From positions 1 through 17,645 of the forward strand of contig JAEKKE010000039.1 of NCBI GenBank assembly GCA_019510535.1: a stretch of DNA of 17,645 bases. The letters run 5' to 3'. This DNA is from Acidobacteriota bacterium. Its GTDB lineage: Bacteria; Acidobacteriota; Terriglobia; Terriglobales; Acidobacteriaceae. A program made the translations under genes and the position numbers. The number at the start of each line of letters is the position of its first letter. The first letter of the stretch is position 1. Shown piece by piece: positions 1 to 5,996 of this stretch. The notes beneath the pieces were generated by a model. The model worked only from the letters and a program-made list of their open reading frames with translations, searched no databases and was not told the origin of the DNA.

Positions 1-2
1 GC

Positions 3-551
3 ATTCGTAATTGCGTGGGTGAGGCCGTCAATCCCACGACAGGCGAGCTGTGGTGTTCGACCAATGAGCGCGACAACCTTGGCAACAACCTGGTGCCGGA
101 CTACATCACCAGTGTGAAGGAGGGCGGCTTCTACGGCTGGCCCTGGTTTTACATGGGCGGTCATCAGGATCCACGTCACGAAGGTAAGCATCCGGAGCTG
201 AAGGCGAAGGTCATCACGCCGGATGTCCTGGTGCAGCCACATATGGGTTCGCTGCAGATCATGTTTTATCCCGGCGGACAGCTTCCCGGTGTCACCGGCG
301 ATATCTTTGCGGCAGAGCATGGAAGCTGGAACCGCAAGGTGCGTGCAGGATATGAGGTAATCCGTGTTCCGATGAAGAATGGCAAACCAACTACCGGTGA
401 GTACGAGGATTTCCTGACCGGCTTCGTTACGCCCGAAGGGCAGGTTTGGGGACGTCCGGTGGGTGTTACTACGGCGAAGGATGGCTCGCTGCTGGTGAGT
501 GACGATGGCTCCCGCACCATCTGGCGGGTCAGCTATACCGGGAAGAAGTAG
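3..551 (+). CDS. PQQ-dependent glucose/sorbosone dehydrogenase family protein, 3' part
   Basis: The gene is cut by the left window edge; the frame is open from base 3 to the TGA/TAG-type stop at 549-551, giving about 182 visible C-terminal residues. The family consists of six-bladed beta-propeller enzymes that oxidise aldoses or sorbosone with PQQ, usually exported to the periplasm. Seen in the sequence: a stretch reading GEAVNPTTGELWCSTNERD, the FYGWPW turn, the DIFAAEHGSWNR motif and a last blade with WGRPVGV, SLLVSDDGS and IWRVSY, which is how members of this family normally end. The signal peptide, substrate pocket and N-terminal blades lie outside the window, so the substrate cannot be called. 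No PQQ biosynthesis gene is in view. A GTG at 15 lies in this frame but is internal to a conserved blade and is not the start. Confidence 0.85.
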   Translation: MRNCVGEAVNPTTGELWCSTNERDNLGNNLVPDYITSVKEGGFYGWPWFYMGGHQDPRHEGKHPELKAKVITPDVLVQPHMGSLQIMFYPGGQLPGVTGDIFAAEHGSWNRKVRAGYEVIRVPMKNGKPTTGEYEDFLTGFVTPEGQVWGRPVGVTTAKDGSLLVSDDGSRTIWRVSYTGKK

Positions 552-587
552 GCATATCGACAAATTCGATGTGAGTAGTCAGGAATT

Positions 588-616
588 TTGGGATTGCACG
601 GCCCAACTGGTACGGT
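588..616 (+). promoter_or_regulatory. Candidate sigma-70-type promoter of the LysE exporter gene
   Basis: TTGGGA at 588-593 and TACGGT at 611-616 are separated by 17 bases. The second box ends only six bases before the ATG at 623, so transcription would begin at or beside the start codon (leaderless mRNA). There is no Shine-Dalgarno sequence in front of this ATG, which fits. Inference from sequence only. Confidence 0.35.
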
Positions 617-622
617 TCTGGT

Positions 623-1240
623 ATGCACGTTTCCCAACTGACCCTCTATATTGGCGCGGTCTTTATTCTGGCTATCGCGCCCGGGCCGGATAACATTCAG
701 GTTCTTGTTCGCGGCATCTCGCAGGGACGTATGGCCGGCTTTGTCGCTGCCTGTGGCTTCGCCTTCGGTGTCATCTTCCACACGACCATTGCGGCTGTTG
801 GGCTGGCTGCTGTCCTGCGGGCCTCACCGGTTGCTTTTCAGATGATCAAGTACGCCGGCGCCGCCTATCTGTTCTGGATAGGCATTAAGAGCTGGCGTAG
901 CGGTTCGCTCTCGGTAGCGGGGAATGCACCGAAGAAGTCGCTCTGGTTGGTCTTCCGTCAGTGTGTGATCGGCAATATGCTGAATCCCAAAGTGACGCTC
1001 TTCTTCCTCGTCTTTCTGCCGCAGTTCGTGCAAAAGAATGGGCCTTCACCGGCAATCCAGATGATGATTCTTGGCGGCATCTTCATGATGATGGCCTTCC
1101 TCGTCTTCAGCACGATCGGCATCTTTGCCGGAACGGTAGGCGCGTGGCTCAAACGGAACCCAAAGGCGGGGGTGTGGCTTGATCGCCTCGCCGGGACTAC
1201 ATTCATTGGTGTCGGCCTGAAGGTGGCGTTCGGCGATTAA
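623..1240 (+). CDS. LysE/RhtB family translocator (amino-acid exporter)
   Basis: A 205-residue inner-membrane protein of the usual length for LysE/RhtB exporters, which expel lysine, homoserine, threonine or related amino acids using the proton gradient. Seen: the family's N-terminal IAPGPDN motif at about residues 18-24, a glycine-rich second segment (GFVAACGFAFGVIF), the YLFWIGIKSWRSG loop after helix 3, and hydrophobic stretches near 4-25, 40-65, 70-90, 112-135, 148-170 and 185-203. The ATG at 623 places the first helix at the N-terminus as expected. It follows the dehydrogenase gene by 71 bases on the same strand and appears to have its own promoter. Substrate cannot be decided from sequence. 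Confidence 0.88.
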   Translation: MHVSQLTLYIGAVFILAIAPGPDNIQVLVRGISQGRMAGFVAACGFAFGVIFHTTIAAVGLAAVLRASPVAFQMIKYAGAAYLFWIGIKSWRSGSLSVAGNAPKKSLWLVFRQCVIGNMLNPKVTLFFLVFLPQFVQKNGPSPAIQMMILGGIFMMMAFLVFSTIGIFAGTVGAWLKRNPKAGVWLDRLAGTTFIGVGLKVAFGD

Positions 1241-1312
1241 ATTGCGGAGGGATTGTTGCATCTCTTCCGGTTTTATCGTGATCTAACGTTTCGCACCTAC
1301 AACAGGGACTAC

Positions 1313-1318
1313 AAGGAG
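1313..1318 (+). promoter_or_regulatory. Shine-Dalgarno AAGGAG of the SDR gene
   Basis: AAGGAG ends seven bases before the ATG at 1326. It decides between that ATG and an out-of-frame ATG at 1321, which soon meets a stop. It is one of few strong ribosome-binding sites in the window. Confidence 0.75.
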
Positions 1319-1325
1319 AGATGCC

Positions 1326-2069
1326 ATGGCAGAGATGAAGAAAGTTGCGCTCATTACCGGAGCAAACAAAGGGATTGGTTTTGAGACCGCCAAACAGCTC
1401 GGCGAGCAGGGAATCACCGTCGTGGTTGCCGCCCGCGACCAGCAGAAGGCCGATGACGCAGCGCAGAAGCTGAAGGCCGCAGGTATCGATGCCTATCCCG
1501 TTGTGCTGGAGATCACTCGCTCCTCCGACTTCCCGAAGGTCTACGACTTCCTCGACAAGACCTTCGGCAAACTCGACATCCTGATCAACAATGCCGGCGT
1601 CAGCGAAGGCGGCGACGACTGGATGGCGAACACTGCGCCGACCGTGACACAGAAGCAGTTGCGCGACGTCTTCGATACCAACTTTTTTGGTCTGATTGAA
1701 CTGACGCAGACGCTGCTGCCGCTCGTCCGTAAGAGCCCTGAGGGACGCATCGTGAACCTCTCCAGTATTCTGGGTTCACTCACGCTGCACGCCGATCCAA
1801 CCTCGCCGATCTACGGCAGCAAGATGGTCGCGTATAACGCTTCAAAAGCCGCGCTGAACTCCTACACCATCCACCTGGCGGCAGCGCTGAAGGATACTCC
1901 GATCAAGGTCAACGCCGCTCATCCTGGTTGGGTCAAGACCGATATGGGCACAAGCGCCGCTCCGATGGAGATTCCTGACGGTGCGAAGACCTCAGTACGC
2001 CTCGCCACACTGCCCGCAGACGGCCCGACAGGCGGCTACTTCCACATGGACCAGACGCTTCCCTGGTAG
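1326..2069 (+). CDS. SDR family NAD(P)-dependent oxidoreductase (carbonyl-reductase-like)
   Basis: A 247-residue classical short-chain dehydrogenase. Seen: the Rossmann cofactor motif TGANKGIG at residues 11-18, NNAG at 88-91, catalytic serine in NLSS (144-147) and the YNASK active site (Tyr170, Lys174), followed by HPGWVKTDMG. An insertion around residues 155-168 (HADPTSPIYGSK) between the serine and the tyrosine resembles plant and animal carbonyl reductases. It is cytosolic and reduces a carbonyl with NAD(P)H; the real substrate is unknown. The strong Shine-Dalgarno at 1313-1318 supports the start. It stands alone: 85 bases separate it from the LysE gene and a hairpin boundary follows. Confidence 0.9.
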   Translation: MAEMKKVALITGANKGIGFETAKQLGEQGITVVVAARDQQKADDAAQKLKAAGIDAYPVVLEITRSSDFPKVYDFLDKTFGKLDILINNAGVSEGGDDWMANTAPTVTQKQLRDVFDTNFFGLIELTQTLLPLVRKSPEGRIVNLSSILGSLTLHADPTSPIYGSKMVAYNASKAALNSYTIHLAAALKDTPIKVNAAHPGWVKTDMGTSAAPMEIPDGAKTSVRLATLPADGPTGGYFHMDQTLPW

Positions 2070-2078
2070 GGAGCGCTC

Positions 2079-2229
2079 GTTAAAAGTTGCAAGTTAAAAG
2101 TTAAAGCGTTAAGGCTGTGGTTGTTGAGGTGAACGTGCCTCACGCCACAGCCTTTCCTTCGCGTGGTGAGACTGACTATTCCGGTTGCCAAGACCTTAAC
2201 ACTTCAACTTTCAACTTTTAACTTTCAAC
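2079..2229. repeat. Long imperfect inverted repeat built of heptanucleotide units
   Basis: The 36-base arms 2079-2114 and 2194-2229 are inverted copies matching at 30 of 36 positions. Each arm is built from seven-base units of the type AACTTT[T/C]. The right arm runs into the end of the glycosyltransferase gene and encodes its last residues (LKVKS and the stop). Four of the six mismatches become G-U wobbles in a minus-strand transcript, but only one does in a plus-strand transcript, so the structure is better formed in the 3' end of the glycosyltransferase mRNA. Confidence 0.75.
2111..2154. terminator. Inner hairpin between convergent genes, probable bidirectional terminator
   Basis: AAGGCTGTGG at 2111-2120 pairs with CCACAGCCTT at 2145-2154, and TGAGG (2125-2129) pairs with CCTCA (2138-2142) inside it. 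It lies between the converging SDR and glycosyltransferase genes. The following tracts are only moderately T-rich on either strand, so termination may depend on the nested structure. Four bases are shared with the outer repeat, so the two pairings compete. Confidence 0.55.
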
Positions 2230-2987
2230 CTGGCTTTACCGATCTCCCACGCCTTCGCATACTTCCAGCTCGCATAGGCCGCATGGTAGAGGTGAAGCAT
2301 CAGACCTTCACGGCCGTCGAGGAAGCCGAGGCGGAACCAGAAGTTCCATTTCAACTGAAGCACCGGCCGGATGACCACGTTCCAGACAAAAGTGAAATAG
2401 CCGCGGCTGACCACGCCCTGTTGGGCAAGCATCTCCGAACCCAGGCCACTGTAGCGGTTCATGTGTTCCACGAAGCCGGCAATGGTGGGATAGGGATAGT
2501 GAACCAGTGCGCCTTCCAGCTCATCCGATTCGCCTTCAAAGCTGATGGTCTCGTGTACCAGGCGCGCGCCGAAGGTAGCTGCGCCGCGGCGGAAGAGCCG
2601 AAGCTTGCTGTCCGGGTAGAAGCCTCCATGTCTGATCCAGCGGCCGAAGATGATGTTTCTGCGCGGCAGATAGTAAGCGTCGTGCGGAGGGTTTGAGGGC
2701 AGCAGAATACGCAACTGCTCGGCAAGCTCAGGGCTTACCAGCTCGTCGGCGTCGAGCGAAAGAATCCAGTCCCCGGTGCATTTAGCAATTGCCGAGTTCT
2801 TCTGTCCGGCGTAGCCCTTCCAGGGTTCTTCATAGACCTTAGCGCCGAAGCTGCAGGCCAGCTCGACGGTTTTATCGGTGGATCCGGAATCCACCACAAT
2901 GACCTCATCGGCGAACTGCAGCGAGGGCAGAGTCCGGCGGAGGTTCTCTTCTTCATTCAGGGTAATGATGGCGACAGAAAGCGTCAT
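2211..2987 (-). CDS. Glycosyltransferase family 2 (WaaE/KdtX-like, LPS-core type)
   Basis: A 258-residue GT-A fold enzyme. Seen: the N-terminal SVAIITLNEEENL, DSGSTD (33-38) of the nucleotide-sugar site, and the metal-binding DADE (79-82) after GDWILSLD; further on RNIIFGRWIRHGGFYPDSKLRLFRR and VHETISFEG, which are typical of the beta-1,4-glucosyltransferase group containing WaaE/KdtX. Members add a sugar to the lipopolysaccharide inner core or to other surface glycans on the cytoplasmic face of the membrane; the acceptor here is unknown. No Shine-Dalgarno is seen; TAGTCT nine bases before the ATG may be a -10 box of a leaderless transcript. It follows cyaY by 45 bases. Its last five codons are made of the heptanucleotide repeat. 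Confidence 0.85.
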   Translation of the reverse strand: MTLSVAIITLNEEENLRRTLPSLQFADEVIVVDSGSTDKTVELACSFGAKVYEEPWKGYAGQKNSAIAKCTGDWILSLDADELVSPELAEQLRILLPSNPPHDAYYLPRRNIIFGRWIRHGGFYPDSKLRLFRRGAATFGARLVHETISFEGESDELEGALVHYPYPTIAGFVEHMNRYSGLGSEMLAQQGVVSRGYFTFVWNVVIRPVLQLKWNFWFRLGFLDGREGLMLHLYHAAYASWKYAKAWEIGKARLKVKS

Positions 2988-3032
2988 CGTACGCTCAGAC
3001 TAACCGCGTCCGGGCCTTCTGGGTAATAAAAA

Positions 3033-3362
3033 TTAGCCAAGTATGATGGAATCGTCGCTGAGATGCTCGCGCAACAGACGCTGCGTCAGCGGTTGCAGTG
3101 CCTCGCCGGTCTTTGGCAGCACAAACTGGCCATCGTGCCATTCGAGCTTGAACGAGGTCGACAGAGCCGAGATCCAGATCTGGCGGACGGGCGTATTCGG
3201 TGTAAAAACGAACTTTGCGCTGCCGTCTTCAAACAAAACATTCAGCACGCCATTCTTCTCTTCCACCTCGAAGCCGCCATCTTCTTCGGCTTCAATCAAC
3301 GACTGCTTCAGGCTCTCGAGAGCGTTATCACTCTCCCTGCGAAATGCGGCTTCGTCCAGCAT
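3033..3362 (-). CDS. cyaY: Frataxin-like iron donor protein CyaY
   Basis: A 109-residue protein matching the bacterial frataxin layout. An acidic first helix (AAFRRESDNALESLKQSLIEAEED) is followed by the sheet with GVLNVLFEDGSAKFVFTPNTPVRQIWIS, then KLEWHDGQFVLPKTGEAL and a final helix. The order 'GVL, F-x-[DN]-G-S, N, P-x-x-Q-[IV]-W' is the hallmark of CyaY. Frataxins bind Fe2+ through acidic residues of the first helix and modulate IscS-dependent Fe-S cluster assembly in the cytosol. No isc or suf gene is in view, so the link is by family only. It has no clear ribosome-binding site; TAGACT sits six bases before the ATG. It lies between ssb and the glycosyltransferase on the same strand. Confidence 0.8.
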   Translation of the reverse strand: MLDEAAFRRESDNALESLKQSLIEAEEDGGFEVEEKNGVLNVLFEDGSAKFVFTPNTPVRQIWISALSTSFKLEWHDGQFVLPKTGEALQPLTQRLLREHLSDDSIILG

Positions 3363-3400
3363 GGTTTCAGTCTACCAATCCAGGTCAAATCCCGGGGCCT

Positions 3401-3472
3401 AGCGAACTCGTTCGCTGGCGTAAGGTCTCGGGCCAAAGACGAAGCCGCGCCTAGCATCGGGCCGGGCGCGGC
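3401..3472. repeat. Two perfect hairpins in the ssb-cyaY gap
   Basis: AGCGAAC at 3401-3407 is followed after two bases by its inverse GTTCGCT (3410-3416). GCCGCGCC at 3444-3451 is inverted as GGCGCGGC at 3465-3472. Neither is followed by a T-run on either strand. Together with the element at 3496-3611 they fill most of the 246-base gap, the longest gene-free stretch here. They may be mRNA-processing or transcription-attenuating structures between ssb and cyaY, or remains of another repeat. Confidence 0.5.
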
Positions 3473-3495
3473 GAAAGGAACGGAGAAATTCTGGT

Positions 3496-3611
3496 TAGAG
3501 CATTTTTCCTGTGGGTGTGATGTAGGGTTTCCGCATCTATGGGCGTTTTCCGCAATGAAAACGCCGCTGCACGCCACTTCCGGGATCCCCAGCAACAGGA
3601 AAAATGCTCTA
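3496..3611. repeat. Inverted-repeat element, copy 1 (MITE- or REP-like)
   Basis: A 116-bp unit bounded by perfect 17-bp inverted repeats (3496-3512 and 3595-3611, the right end reading ACAGGAAAAATGCTCTA). At its centre is a second hairpin, GGCGTTTT at 3542-3549 with AAAACGCC at 3558-3565. A related copy in the same orientation lies at 6660-6774, about 86% identical by eye; the core 3535-3571 differs only by one missing T. Both ends carry TA, which could be a target duplication of the Tc1/IS630 kind. Its right end contains the ssb stop codon. It encodes no transposase. Confidence 0.85.
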
Positions 3612-4073
3612 GAAAGGAATATCGTCGTCGGTAATACCGGTGCCGGCGAAGTCGTCCACCGGAGCAGGCGAGCTGGAACCGAAGCTCGCGGTGTTGCCGC
3701 GAGAGAAATTGCCGCCGCCCTGGCCGCCCTGACCACCGCCGCCACCAAGCAGAGTGAGCTCATTCACCAGGATCTCGGTGCGGTACTTCTTCTGTCCGCT
3801 TTCCTTATCGTCCCAGCTCCGCGTCTGGATCTTGCCTTCGACGAAAAGCTGCGTGCCTTTCTTGACGTAGTCGCGAACAATCTCCGCGGTGCGGCCGAAG
3901 CAGACAAGGTTGTGCCATTCGGTCTTATCAACCCAGTTGCCGGTCTGATCTTTCGCTCGTTCGGCTGTGGCCAGGCCGAACGTTCCCACCATCGTGCCGC
4001 TGGGGGTCGAGCGGATCTCGGGATCCTTACCCACATTGCCCAACAGAATCACTTTATTAACACCACGTGCCAT
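3609..4073 (-). CDS. ssb: Single-stranded DNA-binding protein
   Basis: A 154-residue SSB. The OB-fold occupies about residues 1-108 (NKVILLGNVGKDPEIRSTPSGTMVGTFGLAT, then WHNLVCFGRTAEIVRDYVKKGTQLFVEGKIQTRSW). A glycine-rich linker follows at about 109-125, and then the acidic tip DDDIPF at 149-154, which recruits replication and repair proteins. It binds ssDNA as a tetramer during replication, recombination and repair. GGAG ends seven bases before the ATG. The stop TAG (3611-3609) lies inside the terminal repeat of the 116-bp element, immediately after the conserved tip, so the element has become the 3' end of the gene. It is not in the common rpsF-ssb-rpsR setting. Confidence 0.95.
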   Translation of the reverse strand: MARGVNKVILLGNVGKDPEIRSTPSGTMVGTFGLATAERAKDQTGNWVDKTEWHNLVCFGRTAEIVRDYVKKGTQLFVEGKIQTRSWDDKESGQKKYRTEILVNELTLLGGGGGQGGQGGGNFSRGNTASFGSSSPAPVDDFAGTGITDDDIPF

Positions 4074-4128
4074 ATCGTTTCTCCACTTCTCTCTCTAAAT
4101 CGGTTGCACCGAGGATACTAGGATCGAA

Positions 4129-4353
4129 CTATTCCCTCAAATCTTTGAGCCATTTCGCCATCCCCAAAAGGGAGAGCAGGCAGCCCATCGGCAGGCAGCA
4201 CATGGCCACCATCAGGCCAAGCCACCCCGTATTCGTATGAGGGCCCTGCCGCGTAAGTCCACCGAAGACAGTGGCCGTCAGCAGGGCAGACAGAAGTCCC
4301 ACCAGTAGAATGCCGCCGCCGTACTGCAACAGGATTTTCGTGTCGTTCTTCAT
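4129..4353 (-). CDS. Small two-helix membrane protein, unknown function
   Basis: A 74-residue protein from the ATG at 4353 (MKNDTKILLQYGGG...). Two hydrophobic stretches near residues 12-32 and 42-64 are joined by a polar loop (LTRQGPHTNTG), and it ends with a basic tail KWLKDLRE, so both ends are probably cytoplasmic. The frame stays open upstream to 4467, but that part lies antisense-free within the DUF420 coding region and is not hydrophobic, so the internal ATG is preferred; GAGAG precedes it. It begins 23 bases after the DUF420 gene ends and is probably co-transcribed with it. I do not recognise the family; a role in oxidase assembly is only suggested by position. Confidence 0.65.
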   Translation of the reverse strand: MKNDTKILLQYGGGILLVGLLSALLTATVFGGLTRQGPHTNTGWLGLMVAMCCLPMGCLLSLLGMAKWLKDLRE

Positions 4354-4375
4354 CTCTCGAATTCGCGCGAACCCT

Positions 4376-4942
4376 TTAGCGCCGGATCGCCGCCTGCATG
4401 AGGTAAACCACGACGCCGGTGACTGAAACGTACATCCACAGAGGGTAGGTGTACTTCGCCAAAGCACGATGCTGTGGAAAGCGTTCTGTCAGCGACAGGA
4501 AGAAAGTGATCAGCACAACCGGCAGCGCAACCACGCTGGTAAGAATGTGCGAGATCAGAAGCAACAGGTAAGTCCACCAGACGCCGCCGGTATGCGCGAT
4601 CGGTAGTTTGGTTTCGCCATGCAATGCAAAATTGCCCAGGTAGCTGACCAGAAAGAGTGTGGAAAAGAAGAACGCCGCAAACATCATCGTGCGGTGTTGC
4701 TTGACCTTCTTCGCCATGATGAAGCGCACGCCAATCAAGATACAGATGGCGCTGAGCCCGTTCAGCAGGCCGTTGAGTGCAGGCAGGAAGGCGAGTTGTG
4801 TGCCTGCCATATCCACCGGCTGGTGGAAGTAGACCAGCCAGAAGATGAACGCGCTGGCAGCGGCGCTGACCGCGATAATCGTCCAGATCACGCTCGCCGG
4901 CGTGTGGATTCTAGGTGCTCCGGCAGGAGTTGTTGTTGCCAT
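4376..4942 (-). CDS. DUF420 domain membrane protein (CtaM-like)
   Basis: A 188-residue protein with about five transmembrane segments. Seen: HQPVDM, KQHRTMMFAAFFFSTLFLVSYLGNFALHG, the conserved GGVWWTYLLLLISHILTSVVALPVVLIT and a terminal RALAKYTYPLWMYVSVTGVVVYLMQAA, which together are the DUF420 pattern. In Firmicutes the related CtaM is needed for maturation of a heme-copper oxidase, and DUF420 genes often sit beside ctaB. The ATG at 4942 shares one base with the ctaB stop (TAATG), so translation is probably coupled. The frame remains open upstream inside ctaB, but that stretch is a shadow of ctaB and is not used. Confidence 0.85.
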   Translation of the reverse strand: MATTTPAGAPRIHTPASVIWTIIAVSAAASAFIFWLVYFHQPVDMAGTQLAFLPALNGLLNGLSAICILIGVRFIMAKKVKQHRTMMFAAFFFSTLFLVSYLGNFALHGETKLPIAHTGGVWWTYLLLLISHILTSVVALPVVLITFFLSLTERFPQHRALAKYTYPLWMYVSVTGVVVYLMQAAIRR

Positions 4943-5898
4943 TAGAAGAAGATCCTTCCCTGGGCGTTCAGCATCATGGCCGCCAGCAACAGCGGCAGAT
5001 AGATGACAGACGCTTTCAGCAGATCGCGTGCATAGGCGCGCGATTTCAGTGGGTCCGTTTCTTTCAGAATCCTGGCAAAGCGCACCGTGTACCACAGGTA
5101 CCCCAGGCTCAGGATGGTTGCGGCGATGGCGTAGGGAATTCCGGTCACTCCCAGCCATGTCGTCCACAAGCTCACAGGAATCATGAGTACGGCGTAGAAA
5201 AGGCTCTGGGCCACGGTCGTCAGCCCGTTGGGCGAGACGACGGGCGTCATCTTGATGCCGGCGTTGGCATAGTCTTCCCGGTACATCCAGGCGATGGCCA
5301 TAAAGTGCGGGAACTGCCAGACAAAGAGCACAGCGAACAGGGCGACACCGGGCCACTCGATCATGCCGCGGGCAGCCGTCCAGCCAATCAGCGGTGGCAG
5401 GGCGCCTGGGAAGGCTCCAATGAAGGTCGCCAGCGTCGTCATACGCTTCAGCGGCGTATAGATTCCGACGTAGCCGACAGCGGTGATCAGCGTGAGAGTC
5501 CCGGTCAGAAGATTGGTCTCGTGCGCCAGGAACATGGACCCGAAGAAGACGGCTGCAAAGCCCAGAAGCAGGCCATGCACCAGGCCGATACGGCCGGACG
5601 CCATGGGGCGGCGAGCCGTGCGTCGCATCTGTGCGTCGCTGCGGCGCTCCAGGGCTTCATTCAGCGCGGCGGAGCCGGCAGTGACCACGGCCATGCCGCC
5701 CAGGGTGTTGAGGAGGCCCATGTTGAAAGGACTAATGCCGCTCCGGAGCGAGCCCAGATAGAAGCCGGCAGCGCCGGTGATGACGACGAGCAGGGTGACA
5801 CGGGCTTTGAACAGCTCCGCATAGTCCATCATCCACTCGCGAAGCCGTGAGGCCGCGGCGGAGCCCGTCAGATCCTGAGTTGTTGCCGGGGATTGCAC
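4942..5898 (-). CDS. ctaB: Protoheme IX farnesyltransferase (heme O synthase)
   Basis: A UbiA-family prenyltransferase that adds farnesyl to heme B to make heme O for terminal oxidases; an inner-membrane protein with about nine helices. Seen (numbering from GTG 5898, 318 residues): the first prenyl/metal site NEALERRSDAQMRRTARRP at about 80-98, and YTPLKRMTTLATFIGAFPGALPPLIGW in the middle, followed by the second site region VWQFPHFMAIAWMYREDYANAGIKM. The start is uncertain. ATG 6000 gives an ATGA overlap with the gene before, but a 30-bp terminator-like palindrome (5947-5976) would then be coding. ATG 5832 is the latest possible start. GTG 5898 is chosen because TATCCT lies nine bases upstream and the length fits the family. 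It is coupled to the DUF420 gene downstream. No oxidase subunit gene is visible. Confidence 0.9.
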   Translation of the reverse strand: MQSPATTQDLTGSAAASRLREWMMDYAELFKARVTLLVVITGAAGFYLGSLRSGISPFNMGLLNTLGGMAVVTAGSAALNEALERRSDAQMRRTARRPMASGRIGLVHGLLLGFAAVFFGSMFLAHETNLLTGTLTLITAVGYVGIYTPLKRMTTLATFIGAFPGALPPLIGWTAARGMIEWPGVALFAVLFVWQFPHFMAIAWMYREDYANAGIKMTPVVSPNGLTTVAQSLFYAVLMIPVSLWTTWLGVTGIPYAIAATILSLGYLWYTVRFARILKETDPLKSRAYARDLLKASVIYLPLLLAAMMLNAQGRIFF

Positions 5899-5946
5899 GC
5901 TCCTACTAGGATACCCCGCTGATTTCTGCCAAGTGAGGCCCGCATA

Positions 5947-5976
5947 GAAAATCGGCTGCCGCGGCAGCCGATTTTC
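5947..5976. terminator. Perfect 30-bp palindrome, probable bidirectional intrinsic terminator
   Basis: GAAAATCGGCTGCCG at 5947-5961 is followed directly by its exact inverse at 5962-5976. In RNA this gives a GC-rich stem with a CGCG loop and an A/U base, ending in UUUUCU on the minus strand. It starts 21 bases beyond the stop of the membrane-protein gene at 5997, the normal position of an intrinsic terminator. It therefore argues that ctaB starts downstream of it with its own promoter. Confidence 0.7.
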
Positions 5977-5996
5977 GGACAGGTCATGATTACGGC

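Noticed and set aside
3308..3763. Similar small proteins with an S-G-V-F-I-A-E motif from 3308-3763 and 6636-6836 on the minus strand
   Set aside because: The shared motif is just the translation of the two repeat-element copies. There is no start or ribosome-binding site in common, and the similarity stops at the element ends.
3063..4121. A 352-codon open frame on the plus strand
   Set aside because: It runs antisense through cyaY, the repeat element and ssb, all of which have clear homology on the minus strand; its translation has no recognisable features.
4354..4467. Upstream extension of the small membrane protein to 4467
   Set aside because: It overlaps the DUF420 coding end, is not hydrophobic, and the ATG at 4353 starts a coherent two-helix protein.
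4943..5356. Upstream extension of the DUF420 reading frame to 5356
   Set aside because: This part overlaps ctaB in another frame and is Arg/Cys/His-rich; ATG 4942 with TAATG coupling is the proper start.
4915..5850. A 311-codon open frame on the plus strand
   Set aside because: Antisense shadow of ctaB; Gln/His/Arg-rich composition typical of a GC-rich reverse frame.
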